Part shown: positions 26,526-35,886 of the stretch, one piece after another | Position numbering within the stretch: position 1 is the first letter of the stretch | How the letters are laid out: every line of letters begins with the position of its first letter | Source of the DNA: Aliivibrio finisterrensis_A | GTDB lineage: Bacteria > Pseudomonadota > Gammaproteobacteria > Enterobacterales > Vibrionaceae | Strand: one strand, 5' to 3' | Assembly (NCBI RefSeq): GCF_004167675.1 | Contig: NZ_SEZQ01000011.1 | Length of the DNA: 64,000 bases | Made by a program: the position numbers and the translations under genes | The notes under the pieces: model-generated | The model's database searches: none | The model's input: only the letters and a program-made list of their open reading frames with translations | Told to the model about the DNA's origin: nothing

Positions 26526-27269
26526 TTATTTTTGAGCTTTATATTTTGAAGGGAACTTATGCGCTATATCGGTACAAATACCATCAACTCCCCAGTTAAA
26601 CAGTTCATTGGCACGCGCTAAATCATTAACCGTCCAAACATTGACTTTAATGCCAGACGCTTTGAATTTTTGTACCATTTCACGAGTTAGGCCTTTCTCT
26701 TCAGGATGAATATAATCCGCTTCACACCATTCAATAATTGAATTCCAGTCATCCCATAAGTTATGACTTTCAAACAAACACGCAATTTTAGTTTGAGGAC
26801 TTTTACGCTTAAACTCTGATAATACAAGGTGGTTAAAACTTGAAATAATCAGCTCCCTCTCTGGTGCTAACTCTTTAAGAGCAATGATCAAATTATCAAT
26901 CAACAGATGACTTAGCTTCGCACTGGCTGAACACGACTTAATTTCAATGTTTAAATTCAGTTCTTTTTCGTTCGCCATCGCGATTAATTGTTGAACAGTA
27001 GGTAAACGCTCATCAATATAATCATCACTAAACCAGCTGCCTGCATCAATAGAAGACAAATCAGCGCTACTAATGTCACATAAGCGACCGCTTTTATCAG
27101 TACAACGATCTAACGTATCATCATGAGAAATAATGACCGTACCGTCTTGAAGAATATCCACATCACATTCAAACCATTGAACACCATGGTCTTTGCATAA
27201 AGAGAAAGCTGAAAGCGTATTTTCAGGAGCAAGAGAAGACATTCCACGATGCGCTATTAATGTTTTCAT
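26526..27269 (-). CDS. Glycerophosphodiester phosphodiesterase (UgpQ-like)
   Basis: Hydrolyses glycerophosphodiesters to glycerol-3-phosphate and an alcohol. The 247-residue protein has no signal peptide, so it is cytoplasmic like UgpQ. Catalytic motifs are visible: IAHRGMSSLAPENTLSAF (His and Arg-Gly), FECDVDILQDGTVIISHDDTLDRCT (Glu, Asp, second His) and NLNIEIKSC (Glu, Lys). It heads a two-gene unit with an MFS transporter. A 16-bp perfect palindrome lies 88 bp upstream. Confidence 0.92.
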   Translation of the reverse strand: MKTLIAHRGMSSLAPENTLSAFSLCKDHGVQWFECDVDILQDGTVIISHDDTLDRCTDKSGRLCDISSADLSSIDAGSWFSDDYIDERLPTVQQLIAMANEKELNLNIEIKSCSASAKLSHLLIDNLIIALKELAPERELIISSFNHLVLSEFKRKSPQTKIACLFESHNLWDDWNSIIEWCEADYIHPEEKGLTREMVQKFKASGIKVNVWTVNDLARANELFNWGVDGICTDIAHKFPSKYKAQK

Positions 27270-27356
27270 TGTTAACCTATTTTACGTGTTAGAAGATGGA
27301 AGCGATGATAACGCGAAGAGCATGACATAAATGTGACACAAACGAACATAATGCGC

Positions 27357-27372
27357 ATTCGAACGTTCGAAT
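27357..27372. promoter_or_regulatory. Perfect 16-bp palindrome upstream of the glycerophosphodiesterase gene
   Basis: ATTCGAACGTTCGAAT is perfectly self-complementary. It contains TTCG/CGAA half sites like those of DeoR-family operators such as GlpR, but with different spacing. It is a candidate operator for the adjacent gene pair; the regulator is unknown. The rest of 27270-27574 holds only the pirin terminator below. Confidence 0.45.
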
Positions 27373-27501
27373 TGGAGCTTTATCTGTTTTTTGTCTAACA
27401 GTTAACATTATTAATTACGGTAAGATACTGATAACGTAGAACTAAATCAGGCTCTCCCCTCAAAATAAACAAAATCAGTAACTATAAGTATTTATCAGGC
27501 A

Positions 27502-27537
27502 TAAAAAAACCGCCAACTCATCAAAGAAATAGCGGTT
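27502..27537 (-). terminator. Terminator of the DoxX-pirin unit
   Basis: On the minus strand AACCGC (27537-27532) pairs with GCGGTT (27513-27508), followed by a run of Ts (27509-27503). The stem is short with an 18-base loop but the position, 38 bp after the pirin stop, fits. Confidence 0.6.
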
Positions 27538-27574
27538 AATATAGAGTGCAGATCACCAGTAAGAATAAAGACAG

Positions 27575-28267
27575 TTACATAATAAAAACGATAGCTTTAA
27601 CCAGCTCTGAACTATTATTGCCAAATAATAATTCTGATTCTTGAGTTATTTTAATCCCATCACCAGAACTTAGCTCCCTTTCACCAACTGACAACCCATC
27701 ATTAATGCTTTGTACAAAGACCTTTTTACCTAACTCAATAGAAAGTGATTGCTGAGTATTGGGCTCTAAAATAAGCTGCTTTATTACCGCATTTTGCTTA
27801 ATTAAAAATGAGCCTCCACTCGCTGTTGGCGTTGCTATATCTACAAAGCCTTGTTCTTGAGGGAAAGGTTTCTGTTGATAGCTCGGATCACCATTAAATA
27901 CATTCGGTTGTATCCAGATTTGCAATAAATGCAATTCTTCATTTGAAGAGGGATTAAACTCACTGTGTTGAACCCCAGCCCCTGCCGACATCAACTGATA
28001 TTCACCAGGTACAAGCTTCTTACTTTGCCCCATACTGTCTTTATGGGCAATTGCACCTGACAACACAACGGTTAAGATTTCCATATTTTCATGACCATGA
28101 GTTGCAAAGCCACCTTCAGGTTTAATTCGGTCTTCATTAATCACTCGTAATGGGCCAAATCCCATATGATTCACATCATAGTAGTGACCAAAGGAGAAGG
28201 TATGCTTTGCATTCAACCAACCAAAATTTGCACTACCACGCTCATTCGCTTTTCTTAATTCAAACAT
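27575..28267 (-). CDS. Pirin family protein
   Basis: A 230-residue bicupin protein from the ATG at 28267, which has an AAGGAG ribosome site; two upstream in-frame ATGs are less well placed. Pirin motifs are present: LNAKHTFSFGHYYD, FGPLRVINEDRI, GFATHGHENMEILTVVLSGAIAHKDS (metal-binding His residues), GAGVQHSEFNPS and LLQIWIQPN. Some pirins (YhhW) are quercetinases, others have regulatory roles. It follows a DoxX gene by 37 bp, a common pairing in proteobacteria, with a divergent LysR gene. Confidence 0.9.
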   Translation of the reverse strand: MFELRKANERGSANFGWLNAKHTFSFGHYYDVNHMGFGPLRVINEDRIKPEGGFATHGHENMEILTVVLSGAIAHKDSMGQSKKLVPGEYQLMSAGAGVQHSEFNPSSNEELHLLQIWIQPNVFNGDPSYQQKPFPQEQGFVDIATPTASGGSFLIKQNAVIKQLILEPNTQQSLSIELGKKVFVQSINDGLSVGERELSSGDGIKITQESELLFGNNSSELVKAIVFIM

Positions 28268-28304
28268 CATCTTCTCCTTTATTATCACTCAAATTTACTA
28301 AACA

Positions 28305-28757
28305 TTACTTTTGCACAGAAAGTCGATCTGCTAACCAGTTATCCACCGCTACTTTACCGCCACCAGATAACATCAAAGACACACTCGCTGCTAATAGTGC
28401 TAAACCAAACTCATAACCGCCATTGGACATAAACAATCCATTAGGTAAGTGAACACTTACAATCGCAATCAACATAGTAAATGCCAATACCAATGCCGAT
28501 GGTCGAGTCAGTAAACCAAGAATAATAAATAGGCCACCAAAAAACTCCGCACTGCCTGCTAAAAATGCCATTGCGACACCCGGTGCTAGCCCAATTGATT
28601 CAAAAAACTGTCCTGTGCCAGATAAGCCATAACCACCAAACCACGCAAACAGTTTTTGAGCGCCATGAGCCATAAAGATAATGCCCACAGGAATACGAAG
28701 CGCCAATGTGTTAAACCCTGCGTTTGAAGCTAATAGTTGTTCAATTTTCTGTTTCAT
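28305..28757 (-). CDS. DoxX family membrane protein
   Basis: A 150-residue protein with four hydrophobic segments. ALRIPVGIIFMAHGAQKLF near residue 20 and FLAGSAEFFGGLFIILGLLTRPSALVLAFTM near 65 are characteristic of DoxX/YqjF proteins. Their function is poorly defined, often linked to redox or thiol stress and quinone-like compounds. It is first in a unit with the pirin gene, and diverges from a LysR regulator that probably controls both. Confidence 0.88.
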   Translation of the reverse strand: MKQKIEQLLASNAGFNTLALRIPVGIIFMAHGAQKLFAWFGGYGLSGTGQFFESIGLAPGVAMAFLAGSAEFFGGLFIILGLLTRPSALVLAFTMLIAIVSVHLPNGLFMSNGGYEFGLALLAASVSLMLSGGGKVAVDNWLADRLSVQK

Positions 28758-28963
28758 TATATTTCCTTACCAATTCAGTATAAGAGGGTCTCCCTCTGTC
28801 GTTGCTAATCAGTATAGATAATCGGTCCGTAAAGAAAATTGGAAGTATTTGAGCTTATAGTTCAAATTTTTTGAATGTGGAAATAGGCATAGTAAGATAA
28901 GAAGTCTAGTATTAATTCAATTCTGTCAAATTTCGACTCAATATAGATTGAATAAGGATCGTC

Positions 28964-29854
28964 ATGCAATCACCCATCACGCTTGATGCACTAAGAGCAT
29001 TAGATGCCATTGATAGAAAAGGCAGTTTTGCCGCCGCAGCAAAATCCTTATTTAAAGTCCCTTCAGCACTCACTTATACCATTAAAAAGCTCGAAGATGA
29101 CCTTAATGTGATTTTGTTTGATCGCTCAAAACAGAAAGCCCAACTAACCTCTGCAGGTAAATTGATCCTAGAGCAAGGGCGAGAAATTCTCATCGCTACT
29201 GATAAATTAGAATCAGCAGTAAAGCAGCTTGATTCTGGGTGGGAAAGAAACCTTACCATCTCAAGAGATACCATTATCCCGCTAGCTCCTTTGCTAGAAT
29301 CTGTTCTAGAGTTCAATAAATTAGAACATGATACCAATATTACTATTTCTGAAGAATCACTCGGTGGCGGTTGGGATGCCTTACATAGTAACCGTACTGA
29401 TATTGCCATTGGCGTTTCAGATCATTTACCAAAAGGCGAGTATCAAATAAAAGAAATTGGTAGAGTCGACTTTCTATTTGCAGTAAGCCATAGCCATCCT
29501 TTGGCCTTCATAGACCGCCCTATCGAAGCCAGTGATTTATTGCTGTACCCTTCCTTAATTGTGTCTGATTCTTCTTTATTACTGCCTACCAGAGATACCG
29601 GTCTATTTAAGAGCAAACAACAAATTCGCTTTAAAACCATGCAGGCTAAAATTGAGGCTCAGACAATGGGGATTGGTGTTGGTTTTTTACCTCGCCATTT
29701 AATTAAACAACAACTAAACGATGGTATTTTGATTGAGAAGAAATGCGCAGTGCCAAGAGTTAACCCACCTTTATTTATTGCATGGCATAAAGATAATGAT
29801 GGCAAAGCGTGTGAATGGTTTGCAAAAGAGTTAGTGCATAAAAAGTGGCTGTAA
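28964..29854 (+). CDS. LysR-family regulator, divergent from doxX-pirin
   Basis: A 296-residue LysR-type regulator. The N-terminal winged helix-turn-helix is LRALDAIDRKGSFAAAAKSLFKVPSALTYTIKKLEDDLNVILFDRS; the effector domain follows from about residue 90. The gene diverges from doxX-pirin with a 206-bp shared upstream region, the usual arrangement for a LysR protein and its target genes. Confidence 0.88.
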   Translation: MQSPITLDALRALDAIDRKGSFAAAAKSLFKVPSALTYTIKKLEDDLNVILFDRSKQKAQLTSAGKLILEQGREILIATDKLESAVKQLDSGWERNLTISRDTIIPLAPLLESVLEFNKLEHDTNITISEESLGGGWDALHSNRTDIAIGVSDHLPKGEYQIKEIGRVDFLFAVSHSHPLAFIDRPIEASDLLLYPSLIVSDSSLLLPTRDTGLFKSKQQIRFKTMQAKIEAQTMGIGVGFLPRHLIKQQLNDGILIEKKCAVPRVNPPLFIAWHKDNDGKACEWFAKELVHKKWL

Positions 29855-29960
29855 CCTATTTTATAACGATCATTGAAAGCATTGATTATTGGCAAGTAAA
29901 TGCACTGAATTAATTAGATCGTAAAGAAATAGAGCACATTAATTAAAATGTGCTGCACCA

Positions 29961-31928
29961 TTATAAATGTAAGTAATACTCCCTCTTATCTTGATACATA
30001 GACTCATCAGCAATAGTGAACATTTTAAACAAATCAGCATTATCTGAGCATGACCAACCAATAGAGTAATTCGCATCATACGCTTTTCCTTCTTTATCAA
30101 AGAATTTTAAGCTCTCTTGACTTACGTGTAGTTGTTCAGCCAAGAGTGTGCATTCTTTTCTGGTCATTCCCTTAGTTAAAAGAGCAAACTCATCACCACC
30201 TATTCGATAAAGAGAGTCATTTTCACTTAATAATGCTGAAATGTGAGAACTACTTGTTCTGATTAACTCATCACCTAAGTCATGACCATATTGATCATTA
30301 ATTGCTTTGAGTCCATTTACATCTAATATGAATAATCCAAAATTCCATTCTGCTTTTGAATCTCTATAGCGTTTTTGATAATGCGCTAAATCTTCATCGA
30401 AAGCCTTACGATTCCCACATTGCAATAATGCATCACTTCTTGCTACATCAACGAGCTCCAACCATGATGAAAGTTGTTTAACAAACAGCTTAAATACTAA
30501 TTGGTTTGCTTCTAATTGAGGGCTAGACACAAAACGCAAACTGGCTAGAAATTTATCCTTACTAGATAATATTTGAATCCCTTCGTTATCTCCTAGCGGT
30601 TTAAATTGTAGCTGCCACTGAGTATCAGAGAACAAATGCTGTAACTGAGCCTCTACTTTCTGAGGTAAATCATGATAACTCAATGCTTTGTATGCTGAAC
30701 CAAATTCTATCACTGCAGCTAAACTGTTCTTATTCAGCTCCTCTCTAGTTAATGCGTCGCTAAGCTGAGCTGTTTGTTTTGATACTTGAACCTCAAGTTC
30801 TTGATTAAAATTAGAGAGCTTTCTATTGCTTCGCTCAATAACTTTTTTAGAATCATTTAATTCATCATTTTTATTTTTAAGTTCATTCAATTGATTTCGA
30901 ATAGTGATACTCATTTTACTTAATACTAATGCCATTCGATCAAATTCTGAGAATTGAAATGTTCTATCCTTAACTTCTTTATTTGAGGCATAACTGACAA
31001 TCGTATCTTCCATACCAACAAACTCTTTAGAGATCCAACGAGTGATCCCCATTGCAATAAAAAGAACGGTAACAAAAGTCCACCCAATAACAGTAAATAA
31101 GGCCAGTAAAGAAGATTTCATCTCTTTAAGGCGTTCCACATCCGAAAATTGATAGGTAATATCAAGCGCTAATGGCGATGAAAATGACGAATTATTCAGT
31201 ACGAAAATCCGCTCTAAACTACCACTTTCTGACATCTCAGATTTTACATTTTCATGCGTATCTAAATGCTGGTTTAAATTAAAATTCTCATCTTTCAATA
31301 AAAAATGTTGGAAGCTCTGCTCTATGGTATCAAACGATATTAGAACAACGACGTAACCAGATGCACGATAACGGCCAGATCCCTCTAAATTATAAGCTAG
31401 CATAGGGGTAACTAAAGCAATGCCTTTGGCTTTATGTATCCCTTTAATTAAATTGGATTCTGTATAGAAATGAGCCTTCGTTAAGCCTTGTTCATATATC
31501 GATTTATCGACACTTATTTCTCTTAATAATTGGCTATTTTCAAAATGATAAGGACGACCATTAAGATCATATAAAGGCTCCCATTTATCATTCAAAATAT
31601 AAACACTATTAATCAATTCTGATAGTTCACTAAACCGAGTGAGATTGTGCATAACAACGCTTGTATACAAAATATTATCCAATGCCTGAATATTAAATCT
31701 ATCGCGAGAGAGCCAATTTAAACTTTGTTGGATACGATCAAACTCCACAACTATTTCTTGAGCAATCGTTGATACTGCATTTTGAATTTGTTGCTCTTTT
31801 TGACTTAATAATTGCTCACTAATGCTATTTGTTAAAAACTGATTAATAAAGATCAATGGGGCTAGTGAAGCGATAAGTAAAACATAAGTAAATGCCTTAC
31901 GTAAGCTAAAATAAGGACGAGAAATCAT
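29961..31928 (-). CDS. Membrane-bound diguanylate cyclase (GGDEF), coupled to a periplasmic binding protein
   Basis: A 655-residue protein. One membrane segment at about residues 12-30, a periplasmic sensor region to about 275, a second membrane segment near 275-298, then a coiled coil (about 340-395) and a further cytoplasmic region lead to the GGDEF domain. The domain has LFILDVNGLKAINDQYGHDLGDE and RIGGDEFALL. The product-inhibition I-site RxxD is absent (SEND at that position), so feedback inhibition is unlikely. The start overlaps the stop of the upstream solute-binding protein gene by 4 bp, suggesting that the two work as one sensory unit. Confidence 0.88.
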   Translation of the reverse strand: MISRPYFSLRKAFTYVLLIASLAPLIFINQFLTNSISEQLLSQKEQQIQNAVSTIAQEIVVEFDRIQQSLNWLSRDRFNIQALDNILYTSVVMHNLTRFSELSELINSVYILNDKWEPLYDLNGRPYHFENSQLLREISVDKSIYEQGLTKAHFYTESNLIKGIHKAKGIALVTPMLAYNLEGSGRYRASGYVVVLISFDTIEQSFQHFLLKDENFNLNQHLDTHENVKSEMSESGSLERIFVLNNSSFSSPLALDITYQFSDVERLKEMKSSLLALFTVIGWTFVTVLFIAMGITRWISKEFVGMEDTIVSYASNKEVKDRTFQFSEFDRMALVLSKMSITIRNQLNELKNKNDELNDSKKVIERSNRKLSNFNQELEVQVSKQTAQLSDALTREELNKNSLAAVIEFGSAYKALSYHDLPQKVEAQLQHLFSDTQWQLQFKPLGDNEGIQILSSKDKFLASLRFVSSPQLEANQLVFKLFVKQLSSWLELVDVARSDALLQCGNRKAFDEDLAHYQKRYRDSKAEWNFGLFILDVNGLKAINDQYGHDLGDELIRTSSSHISALLSENDSLYRIGGDEFALLTKGMTRKECTLLAEQLHVSQESLKFFDKEGKAYDANYSIGWSCSDNADLFKMFTIADESMYQDKREYYLHL

Positions 31929-33088
31929 AATCCTTCCACTTTCATTGTAAATCGATCAATGATATTTTTTATGTATTCCATCGTTTCGTTTGCAGGCATA
32001 CCATCAGAATGACGTGACGTTCCTCTAGCTAACGCCTCCCACACAAATGAAACTCGTAAACTCGTTGGCATTGGTTGAGATTGTAAGTATTGTTGATAAA
32101 CAGCATTCATTATTTTTTTATTAGGTACTATGACTGTCTGATTCACTTCTGTTGACGCTGATATATATTGATGCTCATTAATTAATCTAGTTAAAAACTC
32201 TTTATCTTGAGCCAATTGCATTAACTGCTTAATCATGACTCTTTTTTCAGGGTCTTGAAAGCTCGTTTTTGTCATTGTTAATACTTTACCACCAGATAAT
32301 GACTGCATTGGGATCCCTTGATAACTAGGTAATGAAGTGATCCCTAAATTACTTCCAAACTCTTCAATTAAATTACTCACAGCCCAATCGCCATCGATTA
32401 AATACGATGCTTTATGATCAATAAATAATTGACGGTCACATAAACTATTACACTCATTATTCAGGTGATTAAGCTGTGCTAAATTATAATAAAACGTAAG
32501 TGCTTCTGAGCATTTCTCATCATCAAAATGAAGCTGGTCTAGAGGTATATTGGGATGAAACAGACTGAAAAACGCTGAGAAGAAATACATATCTTTTACG
32601 CTATAACTAATATGTATTTTATCCGGTTCTTTTTCAGACAAAACTTGCAGTTGCTCCCATGTCGTAATCGGTGTCGTAATCTTGCTCTTATCATAAAAAA
32701 GCATTAGGTGATTACCAAGAAACAAAGGGAGGCCCATATAACTATCACCAACCATTGCACTTTGTTTTGCTGCTGGCTCTAATTGGTCTTGTTTTATCCA
32801 TACCTTAGGTATAGGGGTGATTCCGATAAACTTATGCAGACCTAAAAAATCTGAGGGAACCCAAGCAACATCTGGCATGTAATTTTTCGATCTTGATGCC
32901 AATAATAACTCAGCTTTCATTTCATCAATGGAGAACTTACGAATCATTAATTTATTGCCAGTTCTCGCTTCAAATTCTTTCGCAAGTTTTTGATCGACGT
33001 TGTCACCAAATGCACTCCAAAACTCAAGCATTCCGGCCTGTGAAGAAAATGAAAATAGGAAACTAATTAATATAAGCAATTTTGGCAT
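31925..33088 (-). CDS. Extracellular solute-binding protein (sugar-type), sensor partner of the GGDEF protein
   Basis: A 387-residue protein with a signal peptide (LLILISFLFSFSSQA, cleavage near residue 18) and the fold signature of family 1 solute-binding proteins (MLEFWSAFGDNVDQKLAKEFEARTG, VAWVPSDFLGLHKF, YLIDGDWAVSNLIEEFG). No ABC permease or ATPase gene is adjacent; instead its stop overlaps the start of a diguanylate cyclase gene. It most likely presents a ligand, perhaps a sugar, to the periplasmic domain of that protein rather than serving transport. The ligand is unknown. The 276 bp to yjjI hold both promoters; I see no clear sites. Confidence 0.82.
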   Translation of the reverse strand: MPKLLILISFLFSFSSQAGMLEFWSAFGDNVDQKLAKEFEARTGNKLMIRKFSIDEMKAELLLASRSKNYMPDVAWVPSDFLGLHKFIGITPIPKVWIKQDQLEPAAKQSAMVGDSYMGLPLFLGNHLMLFYDKSKITTPITTWEQLQVLSEKEPDKIHISYSVKDMYFFSAFFSLFHPNIPLDQLHFDDEKCSEALTFYYNLAQLNHLNNECNSLCDRQLFIDHKASYLIDGDWAVSNLIEEFGSNLGITSLPSYQGIPMQSLSGGKVLTMTKTSFQDPEKRVMIKQLMQLAQDKEFLTRLINEHQYISASTEVNQTVIVPNKKIMNAVYQQYLQSQPMPTSLRVSFVWEALARGTSRHSDGMPANETMEYIKNIIDRFTMKVEGL

Positions 33089-33364
33089 AACAATAAGAGT
33101 ACTTTAGGTAAAATTTAAATAAATGGCGATACATACGATACATATAATACGTTTATTTTAGCATAGCTCAGTACTAAATCAGTTATTGTTTTACCTGGCC
33201 TTATGGATAACCGCTACTGAACGTCTTTCTGAAAATAAAAGCGCCTCAGCACGACTAGTACCTTTGTTTTTTCCAAAATAGAAATAAGTAGTTCTAATAC
33301 TTTCACTAAAAGAAATCCCACTATTCCATTAGAATAAACCCATACTAATAAAAAGGGTTTTATC

Positions 33365-34891
33365 ATGAGTCAAGAACGTTTCTATAGCATCATTACCGAT
33401 GCAAACCTTTCTCCAAAACAAAAATCACAATATTTAGCATTAGAAGCAGAGGCTAGTTTGCCTTATATGGATATTGACTCTGATACTCAACAAGCACTGG
33501 ATGATGGCATCCTATGTGATATGTTTGAGGGCCATGCCCCTTTTAAACCTCGCTATGTATTGCCAGATTACGCAAAGTTTTTATCTCAAGGTTCAAAATA
33601 CCTAGAGCTATCTGCGGCCGAAGATTTTGATGATGCATTAAATTTACTCACTATAATTTATCATCATGTCCCTTCCGTTACTTCTATCCCTGTTTATCTT
33701 GGCCAACTTGATACTGTGCTTATGCCTTTTGTTGGTACCCTTAGTGATGAAGAAATTTACCAAAAAATAAAACGTTTTTGGATCATGCTTGATCGCACGC
33801 TACCTGACGCCTTCATGCACGTAAATATTGGCCCAACAGATAACATTATTTGTCGTACTATCTTGCGTGTTGATGCGGAATTAAAGCAAATCGCACCTAA
33901 CTTAACCTTTATGTACGATGCTGACATCACACCTGATGATTTACTTCGTCAAGCGGCTTCAAATATCTGTGAATGCAGCAAGCCACACATTGCAAATTAC
34001 CCAGTGCATGCAAAAGCGTACAATAACACAGGCTTTGGCATCGTCAGTTGCTACAACTCACTACCGTTAGCAGGTGGCTCTAACACTCTTGTCCGCATGA
34101 ACTTAAAAGAAGTGGCTAAAAAAGCCCAAAATAAAGCGGACTTTGTTGATAACGTGCTGCCTAATTACTGCAACGTTATGTTTGGCTTAATTAATACTAG
34201 AAGTTCATTCCTACACGAGAAATCAAATTTCTTTGAAGGCTTCTTAACAAAAGAAGGCTTAATTAGTGAAGACCGATTCGCACCAATGTTTGGTATTTAC
34301 GGCATGGCTGAAGCCGTCGATATTCTTATGGAAAAAGAAGGCATTAAAGCAAAATACGGTCACGATGAAATAGCAAACCAATTAGGCCACGCTATTTCTA
34401 AGCAACTGTCTGAAATCGTTGATTCAACCGAGGTAAAACACGGTTATCACGGTAAGGCATTACTTCATGCTCAAGGTGGTATCAGCTTAGATATTGATGT
34501 CACTCCAGGGGTACGTATCCCTTACGGCACAGAACCTGATCCAGTATCTTATGTGCAAGCAACTGCCGAGCACCATCAATATTATACCTCTGGTGTCAGT
34601 GATATCTTGACCATTGATGAAACGGTTAAATCAAACCCTGAAGCGATGTTTAACTTAGCAAAAGGCGCACTGCAATTAGGCTATCGTGAGTTTACCGCCA
34701 ATGTTGCTTCTAACGATTTAGTTCGTATTACAGGTTACATGGTAAAACTGTCTGATATCGCTAAGTATGACGCTGAAGGCTCTCGAACCAATACGACGTT
34801 TTTAGGAGCAGAAGCGGCGAAAAACACTGAAGTATTGAACCGTACACCTCGTGTTGTGGCTCTAGAAATGACACCTGCATACGCAGAATAA
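33365..34891 (+). CDS. yjjI: YjjI family glycyl radical enzyme
   Basis: A 508-residue protein matching YjjI (DUF3029), an uncharacterised glycyl radical enzyme. The glycyl radical motif is VRITGYMVKLSD with the radical glycine at about residue 457. A candidate thiyl cysteine lies in GFGIVSCYNSLP near residue 229. Other conserved stretches are AFMHVNIGPTDN, HGYHGKALLHAQGGISLD and EFTANVASND. It needs anaerobic conditions and the activase encoded 12 bp downstream. The substrate is not established; E. coli carries the pair near nucleoside catabolism genes. The ribosome site is AAGGG before the ATG. Confidence 0.9.
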   Translation: MSQERFYSIITDANLSPKQKSQYLALEAEASLPYMDIDSDTQQALDDGILCDMFEGHAPFKPRYVLPDYAKFLSQGSKYLELSAAEDFDDALNLLTIIYHHVPSVTSIPVYLGQLDTVLMPFVGTLSDEEIYQKIKRFWIMLDRTLPDAFMHVNIGPTDNIICRTILRVDAELKQIAPNLTFMYDADITPDDLLRQAASNICECSKPHIANYPVHAKAYNNTGFGIVSCYNSLPLAGGSNTLVRMNLKEVAKKAQNKADFVDNVLPNYCNVMFGLINTRSSFLHEKSNFFEGFLTKEGLISEDRFAPMFGIYGMAEAVDILMEKEGIKAKYGHDEIANQLGHAISKQLSEIVDSTEVKHGYHGKALLHAQGGISLDIDVTPGVRIPYGTEPDPVSYVQATAEHHQYYTSGVSDILTIDETVKSNPEAMFNLAKGALQLGYREFTANVASNDLVRITGYMVKLSDIAKYDAEGSRTNTTFLGAEAAKNTEVLNRTPRVVALEMTPAYAE

Positions 34892-34903
34892 GAAGTCATT
34901 ACT

Positions 34904-35815
34904 ATGGTTAACGCTGATCTTTTTTCTGGCGATAACATCAACTACAACAAAACAGGATTGGTCAGTAAAATACTGACCTTTTCTTGTGTTGATGGCCCAG
35001 GAAATCGCCTTGTTATCTTCTTACAAGGCTGTAATTACGATTGTATAACTTGTCATAACCCTCATACCATTAATCACTGTGATCATTGTGGTGATTGCGT
35101 AGAGCCATGCCCAACAGGTGCATTAACCTTTGATGATTCTCCAAATAAGAAAGTTATATGGGATGAAACGCTGTGCACTCAATGTGATAAATGCATTGAT
35201 GTCTGTCCAAGCAAATCCAATCCAAAAATAACAACGTATACGGTAGGAAAGCTAATTGAACTCACCAAAAAACACGCGCCATTTTTAAGTGGTGTTACGA
35301 TTTCTGGTGGTGAGGCGACCTTACAATTACCGTTTATTATTGAATACTTTAAAGCAATTAAATCAGACAACGCATTAGGTCACCTGACTTGTTTTATTGA
35401 CAGTAATGGCAGTTTGTCAGAGCAAGGGTGGAACAAGATTTTACCTTATCTTGATGGCACCATGATTGATTTAAAAGCATGGCAAAACGACACCCATTTA
35501 TGGTTAGTCGGCAGAGAAAATCATCGCGTTTTACGATCTATAAATCTGTTAGCTCAACACGATAAATTGCACGAAATCCGTTTATTACATATACCTAATA
35601 AAACAGACTTATTGTGTGAAATCGATGCAGTTAGTGGGTATTTAAAGACATTACCTGAACATATCAATATTCGATTAAATGCCTTTCAACATCATGGAGT
35701 GGTGGGTGAAGCCTTGAGCTGGGATAAATGCAGCAAAGTACAAATGGAAGAATTTGAGCGCCGTTTGGTTCAGCGATTAGGTCGGTCTGTTATCACACCG
35801 ACGGTTTACACCTAA
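34904..35815 (+). CDS. yjjW: YjjW family glycyl radical enzyme activase
   Basis: A 303-residue radical SAM enzyme that would install the glycyl radical on YjjI. The SAM cluster motif is GCNYDCITCHNPH (CX3CX2C). Two ferredoxin-type clusters are inserted behind it (CDHCGDCVEPCP and CTQCDKCIDVCP), as in other glycyl radical activases. SGGEATLQ is the SAM-binding GGE motif. It starts 12 bp after yjjI, forming a two-gene operon closed by the terminator at 35846. Confidence 0.92.
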   Translation: MVNADLFSGDNINYNKTGLVSKILTFSCVDGPGNRLVIFLQGCNYDCITCHNPHTINHCDHCGDCVEPCPTGALTFDDSPNKKVIWDETLCTQCDKCIDVCPSKSNPKITTYTVGKLIELTKKHAPFLSGVTISGGEATLQLPFIIEYFKAIKSDNALGHLTCFIDSNGSLSEQGWNKILPYLDGTMIDLKAWQNDTHLWLVGRENHRVLRSINLLAQHDKLHEIRLLHIPNKTDLLCEIDAVSGYLKTLPEHINIRLNAFQHHGVVGEALSWDKCSKVQMEEFERRLVQRLGRSVITPTVYT

Positions 35816-35845
35816 ACAAAACCATTGATAAACAACTCTAACAAT

Positions 35846-35880
35846 AAATAGCCAAACACTTTTTCGTACTTGGCTATTTT
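35846..35880. terminator. Terminator after yjjW, probably bidirectional
   Basis: AAATAGCCAA (35846-35855) pairs with TTGGCTATTT (35870-35879), followed by Ts. It lies between convergent yjjW and the methyltransferase gene. Confidence 0.8.
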
Positions 35881-35886
35881 TATTCT

